The notes under the pieces are model-generated. The model made no database searches and had not been told where the DNA came from. It worked only from the letters and a program-made list of their open reading frames with translations. The translations under genes were made by a program, and so were the position numbers. Source: Narthecium ossifragum (taxonomy: Eukaryota > Streptophyta > Magnoliopsida > Dioscoreales > Nartheciaceae). Taken from it: a DNA stretch of 64,000 bases. Below are positions 32,053 to 42,001 of this stretch, piece by piece (within the stretch, counting starts at the first letter, position 1; each line of letters opens with the position of its first letter). The stretch covers positions 18,293,987 to 18,357,986 of the forward strand of contig OY986964.1 of the NCBI GenBank assembly GCA_963920575.1. Reading direction: 5' to 3'.

Positions 32053-34475
32053 TGTCACACCCCGACCCAGAAAACCCATCCAGGACGGGGCGTGAGGGTT
32101 CCTATCACTATTCATCTTCAATCGGCGCGATACAAAGCGAAAAATACGGATAATTTAAACAATTGTATTCCAGAGGCGAAACAGATTCAATTCATATAAC
32201 ATCAAGTTGTACAGTTACAAAATTCCATTCTAATACTCCCAAGGTAAAGACATATATACATGATCCAAAATCCTCAGAATGTTTACAACAACATATATAT
32301 ATAAAAATCCAAAATGTACAACAGATAATCCTCCAGCAACCTCAAGCGCCTCTGGATGTACTCGCGCCGCCTAAGGCCGATCCTGCCGGCTCTACTGAAG
32401 AAGAACTGCCGCCTGCACCTGCAAACGCAGCCTGGGTAGGAGTGAGTGATAAGCTCAGTAGGGTTCTACTCTACGGCACACTGAAAAGAGGAAAACAACA
32501 ACAGTATTGTCTCCCAGCCTAAGTCTAACGGATGCCACGGGTCCCATAACCCAGTTGATATCCCAAGGGCTCTTGTCATAAAACCTCTCTCGTGAACAAG
32601 TTACCAGGAGGCCAAGGAACAGTAACATGCAAGATCACCCTTACCCAAGCTGGAGTACCAAGCCTTGGGGAAACACATCGGGATTACATCAACATCCATC
32701 CTTAGAACTTGGCTTTGGAAGACAACACGACCTCTAAACCTCAAATACTGATCAGAGTCAACTAGCGTGAATCCTCAAAGACATGAGACTTGATCAAACA
32801 ATCACACCCTACTCCTGACTACCCATCCACGGTCCTAAGGCTAGATCCGAGCTACCCGAGAGCCTCGGATCGGCGACCCAAACCATCGCCCGCCTAACCT
32901 CAAATGCCTCTAATGCACACAATGCATGGGTCTAGGCAAACATCAATCCAAGATGTCTTTATATGCCACATCATCAGTTACAAGTCCAACAGATATACAA
33001 TAGCCCTCGGCACTCGCCGGCAAGAGGCTAAGGTTCCACAATTCCTCATTAGCTAGCACTCATAGCTAGGTAATGGTTAAGCAGATAACTAAGCATTCAA
33101 CTACCATCGACAATGTATTAAATGCAAAGAAACCATAGATTTGCCCAAAAAGGAGAATCACTCGAGTCGATCCTCAAACCCGGTAGAAATCATTTGAAAA
33201 CCTCATCAAATCCACCTACATGCTCCCCAACATGTTTAGATACTAATCACCAATCAAATCCATCCAAGAAAGGCCAGAAAACCAAGTCCAAAGGGGTCAC
33301 GGACGATGTCACGGTCGATTCGAGGATCGACCGTGCGACCACGGACGATGTCACGGTCGATCCGACGATCGACCGTGACGCCAAAACGAGGAAAACCACC
33401 TGGGCGACGGTCGATCGGCCCATCGACCGTGGGAAGCCCAAAACGAGACAGAGCCTCACGGACGATGCGACGGTCGCTCCGACGGTCGACCGTGAGGCGG
33501 GATGAAAAAGAGAGAAGGCCCACGGTCGAACGACCCATCGACCGTGGGAGGCCAAAATTCCGACAGAGCATGACGGTCGATGCGACGGTCGACCGCCAGG
33601 CCCAGAAAGCGTAAAACAACACTCGACGGTCGATGCACCGATCGACCGTCGAGCCCTTGGCACAGTTCATCAGAACAGTGCCGAAAATCCATTTCCTTGG
33701 ATTTCAAGGATCAAATCAAGTTGGAATAAGATGAGATTTTGCGAGCAATCGTATTTAGCAATGAGGAAGCTAATGGAATGAAGAAATCCAGCTTTTGACG
33801 GTTAAATCTCCTATCTAGGTCCAAATGAACAAAAACCGACAAAACGGCGATAATACAGAAACCAACCGTTAGAATACGGAAAAAGCGAGGTAGGGATACT
33901 TCAAATCCTTCATACTACATGCACAAAGAGTTACATAGCATTCTAACAAGTATTCCTACAGCGAAAGTACATAAAACCTATCCTAGGAGAACCCGATCCA
34001 AGGATCGAGGTAGAAACACCTACTTGAGCAAATAGGGTAGCTCCTCCACGCGTCCCGCTGGTCAAGCCGCCAAGATCCGAGCTCCGAAGACCAAGTCTCC
34101 AAACCCTACCTCAGCCAAAGGAGAGAGAGAAGGGAAGAGAACGACAGGTGAAGGAGAGAAGGAAAGAGAGAAAGGGACTTGGCTTATATAGAAAATCCAG
34201 ATCTATCTCAGCCGTCCAATTCGATCTTTCCCGATCGAGCTCCGATCCTCCGATCGGACGCACCCTAGGGATTCTAATCAAACACATACATCAATCAAAG
34301 TCAATGTGTGGAACGCGGGTGTGAAACCGACCACCAGAGGGCATATTTACCAAAATGCCCCCGGGGTCCAAATCGCCACACGATCGCCCGATCGTGCCCG
34401 ACGCGGAACCAAACCAACAGGGAACCGGCTCTCGACCCACGTGGTCGAGCCAGGTCTGAGGGATGGGCCCTCACA
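32053..34475 (-). mobile_element. Tekay solo LTR inside X ORF
   Basis: The plus strand starts TGTCACACCCCGACCCAG and ends GATGGGCCCTCACA. It is flanked by CAAAG (32048-32052 and 34476-34480). 2423 bp. It carries a cassette at 33300-33640. Removing it and one duplication copy restores one reading frame across the X ORF (frame checked at 32042 and 34482). Confidence 0.92.
33300..33640 (-). repeat. CGGTCGAYCG cassette in nested Tekay solo LTR
   Basis: Repeated ACGGACGATGTCACGGTCGA, GGTCGATCGGCCCATCGACC and related units in reversed LTR orientation. Confidence 0.8.
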
Positions 34476-34480
34476 CAAAG

Positions 34481-35634
34481 TCAACTTATATATTCTCATT
34501 CACAATTAATAGCTAATATACAAGCCCGAATGGGACAAATAGCTTCTTTGATGGATTTGTATTATGATGAGGTTGATGGTTGTGTGAATGAGGTAGTCCC
34601 TCCAAGTGTTGATGATAATGCTTCTGATGGTCATCTTACCAATGCTTATGATGCATGCAATGATGAGATTCCTTTTGAGGTATTATCGGTTCGTGATACT
34701 GTGGATGATATTTTACCTGATGATGTGGATGAATCAGTCACTCCGGTGTTTTTTGATGGTAACGGTATTGAGGAATGCATGCATGATTTGATACCTCCCG
34801 TAAGTCATGTTGATATTAATTGGCCGGTTCATGAAGTTGTTTATGAAGCCTTATCTAATCTTGATGCATACATTGATGAAGTTTCATGTACAAATCACAT
34901 GTCGATCTTTGATGTGACGGATGATGTTTATGATGACTTGGATGATCCTTGTGAGACCTCCTTTAGGAAACCTCACTTTGAGCCTCTACCCTTTACTTCA
35001 TCCACACTTGTTGAACATTGTGAGGTACCAAACCTTGTTTATCCGAATTTCTTAGGCCATGTTGAATTTGATTGTAGTTTCATCAAAGATTTGTGCAAAA
35101 CTTCTTGTCTTTCCAGTACTTTGTTTGTTATGAACATTCCCTTCTTCTTTGATGAAGCATGTATTTCTTTACTCTTCTTCTTTGATGAAGCATGTCTGCA
35201 TGACTTTACTCTTCTTCGGACCATGTATTTCTTTGCTTTTAATCATCGGCCACCAAAAGACCAGTTGATGATGACTCTATTTATTGAAATCCATGGCCTG
35301 CAGGATGACAATTGGCCAATGCCTAAAGATTATAATGAATTATTTGCCATGAATTCTCCTTTCTTCTTTGATAAAGCATTTTTGCACCTCATCACCATCC
35401 TTCAATGCATGTATTTCTATATTTTTAACCATAGGCCACCCAAAAGGCTATCTAATGATGAACACACATGATTTGCAGGATGATGATTGGCCACTGACTA
35501 AAATTTTTAATGATGTCCTTACCTGGGATCTGTCTTTCATCTTTGATGAATTATGTTTGCATGTCTTCTCTATTCTTCGGTCCATGTACTTCTTTATATG
35601 GGACCACCGACCACCCAAATTCAAATTTAGTTGA
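34481..35634 (+). pseudogene. X ORF, C-terminal part: acidic protein with three repeats
   Basis: The frame opens after the solo LTR with IANIQARMGQIASLMDLYYD, then a strongly acidic stretch of about 180 residues (many Asp and Glu, e.g. DTVDDILPDDVDE). A repeat region follows: units near 35128-35265, 35350-35440 and 35540-35628 each have F-F-F-D-E/K-A-x-L-H, then L-R-T/S-M-Y-F-F-x-x-x-H-R-P-P-K. Between them is D-L/G-L-Q-D-D-x-W-P. A single frameshift near 35450 separates unit 3. The M-G-Q-I-A-S-L-M segment resembles the Athila gag, but no zinc knuckle is present. Function unknown. It takes the place of gag-pol in X, just before the Athila-type GGGAGGCAACCCAT. Confidence 0.6.
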
Positions 35635-35944
35635 GCTTGCATTGTGTCGAGCTCGAGATGGTAAACCAAGCGCTTGATGGGAGGCAACCCATCCTTGATT
35701 TGTTTTTAATTAGTTTCTTTTCTTTCAAGTTTTCTTCGCATGCTTGCGTCATTTCTACTTATTTGCATATTTGTTTTTTTATTGTATGATAATGTTGTCA
35801 TCGCCGCAAGTGGATGGTCGCGTTAATTGTTAGCTTGGGGTGTCCTTACTTGATTTCATTTGGCCTGGAGAGGTTCGTATTTTTTGATGGTGTTTAGAGG
35901 CTTAATTCCCAGGTTTATTATGTGTTTTATCATGTTTCTTTGAG

Positions 35945-36600
35945 AGCGATCGATCCGTCCTCACAAGGTAGGATCGATCCTCCTTCGCTTCACGCATATT
36001 TTTCATAGGAAATTAGTCGGATCAATCCCACCTACCCCCATGGATCGATCCGAGGTGGGTATTTAACTTTGACAGAATGTTGTGTTTTCTTCACTCCACC
36101 ACATGATCGATCCCTCTATCCTTCCGTCTAAACTCTACTCCGTAAGGTAGTCAGATCGATCGTGCCATTGGAGAGCGATCGATCCTACGTGTTCATTTAA
36201 TCGTGACAGAACGTAGTGTATTTCGCGTGACACCTTCCGATCGATCCATCTATCCCTCCGGTAATAATAGAACATGTAAGGTAGTCGGATCGATCCCTCC
36301 TCCAACGTGGGATCGATCCTAGGTGGCTATTTATTGGTAACAGAATGTGGTGTTTTGGACGAGTCACCTACCGATCGATCAGTCTATCCATCCTTCTCAA
36401 TGAGTCTAGTCGAGTAAGTTGGATCGATCCTTCTAAATTAATTCGATCGATCGGGCCTGTTTATTCACTATATCATCCGATCGCACCTGAGGCGTTCACG
36501 TGACGACGGATCGATCATCCGATCGCACCTGAGGCGTCCACGTGACGACGGATCGATCCAGCCGGTCTAGGGGGATCGATCGTTCTCGAATCTTTTGGAA
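35945..36600 (+). repeat. GATCGATCC array in X 3' UTR
   Basis: More than fifteen copies of GATCGATC with variable neighbours, spaced irregularly over 650 bp. One 50-bp stretch (ATCCGATCGCACCTGAGGCG) occurs twice in a row at about 36477 and 36518. Confidence 0.85.
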
Positions 36601-38611
36601 CCAAATATGATTAGACCACCGTCATCGTCGTCGTCCCCACGTCGGACTCAAACTCTAATTTGAGCAACTAACCTTCTCCGCCCGCTACCACCATCGAAAC
36701 CACCTCCTCCGACGCTAGTAAGCTTCCCCTGTGTCCTCCGACATCACCGATCCTCTCCTTTGTCACCCCTGTTCCCCTTCATCTCCGGTGTTTATCCGCC
36801 CCATCACCGTTTCTAGTGTGGAGATCCGGCGTCGTCTTCACGCTCCTCCGAGCGTGGCCTCCAATGCCATCATTCCCGTTCCCGTCCAGTAAGTTCCCTT
36901 CCTCCTCTCCTATCCGTGCTTCCTCTGTTTCTTAGCCACCGGCGACACCCATGGCTTTCGCCATGAGTCTTGACCAATGACGCCGGCTGCCAAGGCCGGC
37001 GCCCACCTTCCCGTCCTTCTCTCTTCATTTCTTCCCTTCCCTCACCGTTGCTACTCTATTTTTCCTGTCTGTTCCAGCCATGCTCTGTTTTTCTTTCCAT
37101 CCAGCCGTCCTCCCTTGCGCGATGCTCACTGGCGTTCGCTGCCGGTTGGTTAGCCATCCAGACTAGGGTGGCATATCTCTGTCCCACTCCGACACCATCC
37201 TCTATCCCTTTTCTCCACTTACTCGGCCTCATTCCTTTCCTCCATTCCCATCACACCTTTCCACCGCCGGTTCTATCTTCTCCGATGAGCTTCCCGGCCC
37301 CGATCATCTTCTTCGTCGATCCTATGGTTCGAGCCAAGAACGTCATCCACAAGGGCCTCGTCGGCAAAGGAAAAGCCACTGCCGCGTCTTCTCCACCCTC
37401 CTCCACCAATGACTGCCATTGTTCCATACTAACCCCCCCCCCCCCCCACCTCTACGGCGCTAGGACCCCAGGGATGATACCAGTGCTTGTGGCTTGTCGG
37501 TTTGCATGTCGCCTTTGTGCTTGCTTAGTTCGATTGTTTATCTGTTAGGTTTCTTGTACCTAGGCACATGTCGTACCAAGGGCTTGTTCTTATTGAGCTA
37601 GACTGTATCTTGGGGTCAGTTTTGTATTTTTGGTTGAGTGGGACGTGCTTGGTTTATGCTGGGAGGATGGGCAATTTTTGTGTACTCCATTATTCAATTT
37701 TTTGTGTATCATTTGGCATCTTGATAGTGGATATATACAGTGGATTTTTGGCTATGGGGGTGTGCCCCGGGTGTGTGTGTCTGGAATGTGTATATGAGAA
37801 TGTGTATGGACTATGTGCAGGTGGTTGGCAATTCCAAGGGCATATGGATGTTTAGTTGTCAACGTTGTATGCCAATACAGATTTTGTACAACCCTTGTGC
37901 TTCTTGAATAAATAGAGGAAATGCTGCCCAATTTTTCTCTAATTTTTATGCTTATTCGTTACTTTCCATAAATGCAATCATTAAGTATTTCTTCTCTGAT
38001 TTTACAGGGCATATATGCTATGGAATGCACAGCAGGTTGGCATCACGACATTACTTGGTTTTCAGGACTAACCTTGCTCCGCAAATCTGTATTTATTTTT
38101 CTCGCCAAGGTTACTTTTTCTTACGAAGCCTCTACAGGTTATCTCTACCCTATATTCTTTGATGTATTTTTATGACTTAGTGTAATTGGGGGCAATTATA
38201 TTTAAATTGGGGGGGAGAATTCTTGGAATTCATGTTTATTTATTTATTTTATGATAACCAACTATTATACATCCCCTGGATTATGTCAGAAGAATGAAAT
38301 TATGAGACTTATTGATAAAGATGCTTGATTTAGAAATTTATCTTATGAATTATTCAGAAATTTATATATCATATAAGATTTAGTAAATTTAGCTATGCAT
38401 GACATAAGTTCTATACTTTAACACTTTTACCATGATTTAGAGATAACTTGACAGATCTTATTGCACTTGAGCACTTCCACATGTTTAGGAGTTGAAGTTA
38501 GATTCTGAGCATGAGACTAGGATAGATCTACAGTTCTCTGTCATGTCACAGAAGATACATGAACACATGCAATTTTCTGTTCACAACAAATATATGTGTT
38601 GGCAAGTGTAA

Positions 38612-38770
38612 GGCTTTCAACTTAGTAACCGAGCAAGGTGCCTGATCAGCATGATGTTCGCGTAAAACGGTTGAAAGTCCTTATGAATGAAAAAAAAAAT
38701 AGGATTTCATCTTAGTAACTGGGTAATGTGCCTGATCAGCATGTTGGTTGCGTAAAACGGGTGATTTTCC
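38612..38770 (+). other. Tandem pair of stem-loop elements in X 3' UTR
   Basis: Copy 1 (38612-38680) has GGCTTTCAACTTAGTAACC at one end and GTAAAACGGTTGAAAGTCC at the other. The ends pair as GGCTTTCAAC with GTTGAAAGTCC. Copy 2 (38702-38770) has GGATTTCATCTTAGTAAC and ends GCGTAAAACGGGTGATTTTCC. Each has TGCCTGATCAGCATG in the loop. The period is 90 bp. Z2 carries the same pair. Confidence 0.7.
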
Positions 38771-39300
38771 TTGTGAAAAACAAAAGAAAAAAAAGAAAAA
38801 AAGGAAACAGTTATTGTTTTGTGATAGTGGAAACTATGTGCTTACTTAGGATTGTAATCTTGAATGGTTGAACGTTTGGATATAATGGATATTCCGATGC
38901 ATGTGGAACATTATTCACACACTATAGAGTCAAAGTTATTTCTGAATCATGATTAAATATATTGAAGTATGGGAATTGTGCTATGACATGTTTTGATTTG
39001 CTCTACTTTTATGTGAATATGAATTAAAGCATATATTCATGGATATTATTTCTGGTTGATGCATTGGAATTAATGAGTATTATAATGGAGTTCTGATGAC
39101 ATGTTAAAGGGAATGTATAGATGTTTGTGGGTATCATCGCTGGAAACCCTCAAGAGACTATAACTCCTCCACTGGGGCCACCCAGGGGGTTAAAGGCTTG
39201 TTACACATGCTAAGTGTAATCGTGAGACATACAAAAGTGGCTAGTTAGATTTACTGCTTTAGTTTTAATTTTGTTTGCTTTGCTCGAGGACTAGCAAAGA

Positions 39301-39315
39301 TCAAGTTGGGGGGTA
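39301..39315 (+). other. Polypurine tract of X
   Basis: TCAAGTTGGGGGGTA directly before the 3' LTR, as in Z0 and Z1. Confidence 0.8.
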
Positions 39316-41025
39316 TGATAAGACTTGAAAAGTGCAAAAGTCACCCTTTTAACGAGGTCTTGTTAGTCTCCGAGCAATGCTATTTTGATAGTCTATGATG
39401 TATTTTAGGTATAAGAGCCTTCAATGAAGATTAAATCATGTTTGGTGTTAAAACGAACAAATAAAGAACCTGCGAAGTCAAAGGAGCAAAGGTGGGCCAT
39501 CTTTGAAGATTAAACTGTATCTGTTTAGGAAGAACCAGATGATGTAGCATATATAGTTGCAAAGCTCTTGAAGCCTAGTTTTGGGAGAATTTTACGGTTC
39601 GTGATTCCGAGTTTCCTAGAAGAAGTTACGGCAATTTTAGTATCGATGGCGCAGTCTGGATGGCAAAATAGTAGATACTCTGGAAAGTCAGATCGATCCT
39701 ACACCCATAGAAGATCGATACGTTTATGCAGGAACCTGACAAAACACATACTTTTCAGCTGTTCACAGTAGGATCGATCCTACTATCCTACAGAGTAGGA
39801 TCGATCCGACTCGGGCGTAGCCAGAAATTGAAGATTTTGATGTAAAGGATCGATCCTACACCCCTGGAGGGATCGATCCTACCTTCCCAGTGAAGAAAAT
39901 CAACGATTTAGATCTAATCCGAGGATGAAGACACTTAAGGCTATAAAAAGGCATCTTTTAGGGTTTTTTGGGGGGCTCTTCCTTGGCCTTTTGGCTGAGT
40001 CTTCTTGGTTTTTTTTTCTTCCTTCTTTTACATAAGTTAGGTTAGATCTTTGGGGGAAGATCCATGGGTGGAGCGTGGCGATAACCTTCATCGACGGATC
40101 TCCTTCCTAAAGATGAGTAGCTAACTTTTTACCATGGGATTCTTATGATGTAATTAGGATTTCTATTAGAGATTTCTTAGATCTAGGGCTTGTATACACG
40201 ATTGTTTGACTTATATGAATTGATTTCTATTTTCTTTATATCCTGGAGTTGATTTCTTGCTGGATGTATGGATTGTTCGTGTTTGCACTTCATTCTAGAG
40301 CTTGTGTATGCTAGGGCTTGGATTGGATTCATCCAAATAAGAGGATCATGCTAGTCCCATGATATCTCGGATGTAATCTTCTTCGTGATTAGGGATTGTA
40401 TAGTGCTAGTTCCACTATAGTAGTGCTAGTCCCACTACGTTCTATCCCTAATCCTTCATCCATCCTACTTTTGTAGATTTGGCCATCAAGATGCTAACCC
40501 ATCTTGACCTTACACCTAAATCCATATCCGTAATACTATTTGCGATGAATTCATTCTAATAAGAGGGTTCATTAGCAGTGACCGTAACTAATCATTCGGT
40601 CACTGATATTTAGATAATTGTTATTGCCAACAAGGAATCCTAAACAGAACTTGTTGAGTGATAAGGAGAACTAGCCATTCACTTATCAACTATTAGAAAA
40701 GCCATTCAACGTGATTAATGTGCCATGATCTTAGGAAGACATGGTAGAATCCTGGTTATTGATTAAGAATTCCCTAGTACCTTTTTCTCGTATTTATCAA
40801 TTCTTAGTATAAAGTTAGTTTAATTCTTATTCTGAATCTTTTACCAACTTATTGGTAGGAATACTTAGATGGAGTTTAGTAGTTTAATTACTTTTCTACG
40901 CATTCCCTGTGGATTTGACTCGCACTCACTGCTATCTACCTCTAAAGTAGTTAGTTAGTAGTTTGATTATAAATTTGTAATTTTGAGTAGACTTGTTAAG
41001 GAACGACACTTTTCAAGTCCTATCA
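39316..41025 (+). mobile_element. X 3' LTR (1710 bp)
   Basis: An intact single-piece LTR, TGATAAGACTTG...CCTATCA, nearly identical to the 5' LTR. TATAAAAA at 39942-39949. Cassette 39690-39885 upstream of it. A 22-bp direct repeat near 40410 (TAGTGCTAGTxCCACTA) is unique to this copy. The end abuts the GTGTC duplication. Confidence 0.95.
39690..39885 (+). repeat. GGATCGATCC cassette in X 3' LTR
   Basis: The same type as in the 5' LTR but one middle unit shorter, immediately upstream of the TATA box. Confidence 0.85.
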
Positions 41026-42001
41026 GTGTCCTGGGTAGACCAGTGATGAAGTCCATCGCTATATGTTACCACTTCCACTCTGGCACTGGAAGTGGGTGCA
41101 GCAAACCTGGTGTCTATCTGTGCTCTACCTTAACCTTTTGACAGGTGAGGCATATGGAAACGAACTCTACTACTGACCTCTTCATCCCGCACCACCAAAA
41201 CTATCGGCGTAGATCGTGATACATCTTGGTGCTCCCGGAATGAATGGCGAAACATGAGTGGTGGAACTTGCGAAGGATCTCCTCTCTCAATGCGGGGTCT
41301 GCTGGAACTGCAACTCTGCCTTTGAAGAGTAGACCGATGTCTGCCGACATTGTCCAGCCCTCAACCGTGTGCTCGGTGCAGACCGCAGCACGGGTTTCCA
41401 TGAGCTCTGGGTCTCCAACCTGTGCCTCGATCACTCTGGCCGAAAGAACTGGGATGCTACGAACATCATACAGGAAACGACCTGTCACCTGGTCCTCGAA
41501 GTTAAGCCCAAACTGACCAACTGTCTCTATCATCTGCCACTATCGAGCTGACATTGCTGCCAAGGTCACCCTACTGTCTCTGGCCTTCTTGCTAAGAGCG
41601 TCTGCCACGACGTTTGTTTTACTAGGGTGGTAATGCAACTCGAAGTCGTAGTTCTCTAATAGCTCCATCTACCGTCACTGCTTGAGGTTGAGGTCACGAT
41701 GGGTGAACACGTGCCTCAAACTCTTGTGATCCGAGTACACCAAGAACCGCTCGCCGTAGAGATAGTGCCACCACGTCATCAGAGCGAAGACAACTGCTGC
41801 AAGCTCTAGATCATGGACTGGATAGTTCCTCTCATGGGTTCAGCTGTCTGGAACCGTAGGCCACCACATGGCCCTCCTGCATCAGCACACAACCTAGACC
41901 CTCCTCACTGGCGTCGCAGTAGACACTGTTGCCGATGCCTTGCTCTGAAACTATCAGGATCGGCGCACTCGTCAGTCTGGTCCTCAACTGCATGAATCCC
42001 T
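41026..42001 (-). pseudogene. Tekay M2 pol: integrase N-terminus and RNase H
   Basis: The minus-strand frame 41201-41533 has FHHSCFAIHSGSTKMYHDLRR (the H...H part of the integrase zinc finger) and upstream V-P-A-D-P-A-L-R-E-E-I-L. The segment near 41832-42000 has [11 protein letters not shown], the RNase H motif [20 protein letters not shown] and YGSRQL. Stops and frameshifts occur between. It joins 25638 when X is removed and is interrupted at 42002 by a solo LTR. The order on the minus strand (RNase H, then integrase) is right for Gypsy. Confidence 0.85.

Larger units (their letters stand above)
35635..39300 (+). mobile_element. X 3' UTR
   Basis: Non-coding region after the ORF. It holds GGGAGGCAACCCATCC at 35680, a GATCGATCC array (35945-36600), a GC-rich stretch with an open frame at 36970-37548 (192 codons, low complexity, no domain, includes MVRAKNVIHKGLVGKGKAT), a 15-C run at 37433-37447, and from 38165 the part shared with Z1 and Z2. 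An Athila-like 3' UTR of this kind is common, but the role of the GC-rich part is unknown. Confidence 0.7.
25639..41025 (+). mobile_element. X: complete non-autonomous Athila-like element (15.4 kb with nested insertions)
   Basis: LTRs of about 1.71 kb start TGATAAGACTTGAAAAGTGC and end CAAGTCCTATCA. The 5-bp duplication GTGTC (25634-25638 and 41026-41030) flanks the element, and removal rejoins the M2 integrase sequence. The primer-binding site is of Asp-tRNA type. The internal region has an unfamiliar acidic ORF, the Athila-type GGGAGGCAACCCAT after it, a long 3' UTR and a polypurine tract. No protease, reverse transcriptase or integrase is present, so it must have used proteins of a relative. 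Three solo LTRs are nested in it. Without them it is about 8.9 kb. Confidence 0.9.

Noticed and set aside
33247..33670. Pairs of 138-codon frames with regular RSI/DRP repeats in Tekay LTRs
   Set aside because: They are translations of the CGGTCGAYCG cassette in different frames; the repeat is at DNA level, present in non-coding LTRs.
34308..34480. Upstream extension of the X ORF starting MERGCETDHQ, apparently 387 codons
   Set aside because: The first 57 codons lie in the nested Tekay solo LTR (32053-34475); the same peptide-like string appears in another Tekay LTR near 55332. The real ORF crosses the LTR from 32052 to 34481.
36970..37548. 192-codon frame in X 3' UTR as a possible second gene
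   Set aside because: Low-complexity Pro/Ser/Leu composition, contains a C homopolymer, and no relative in Z1 or Z2. Kept only as a remark in the 3' UTR entry.
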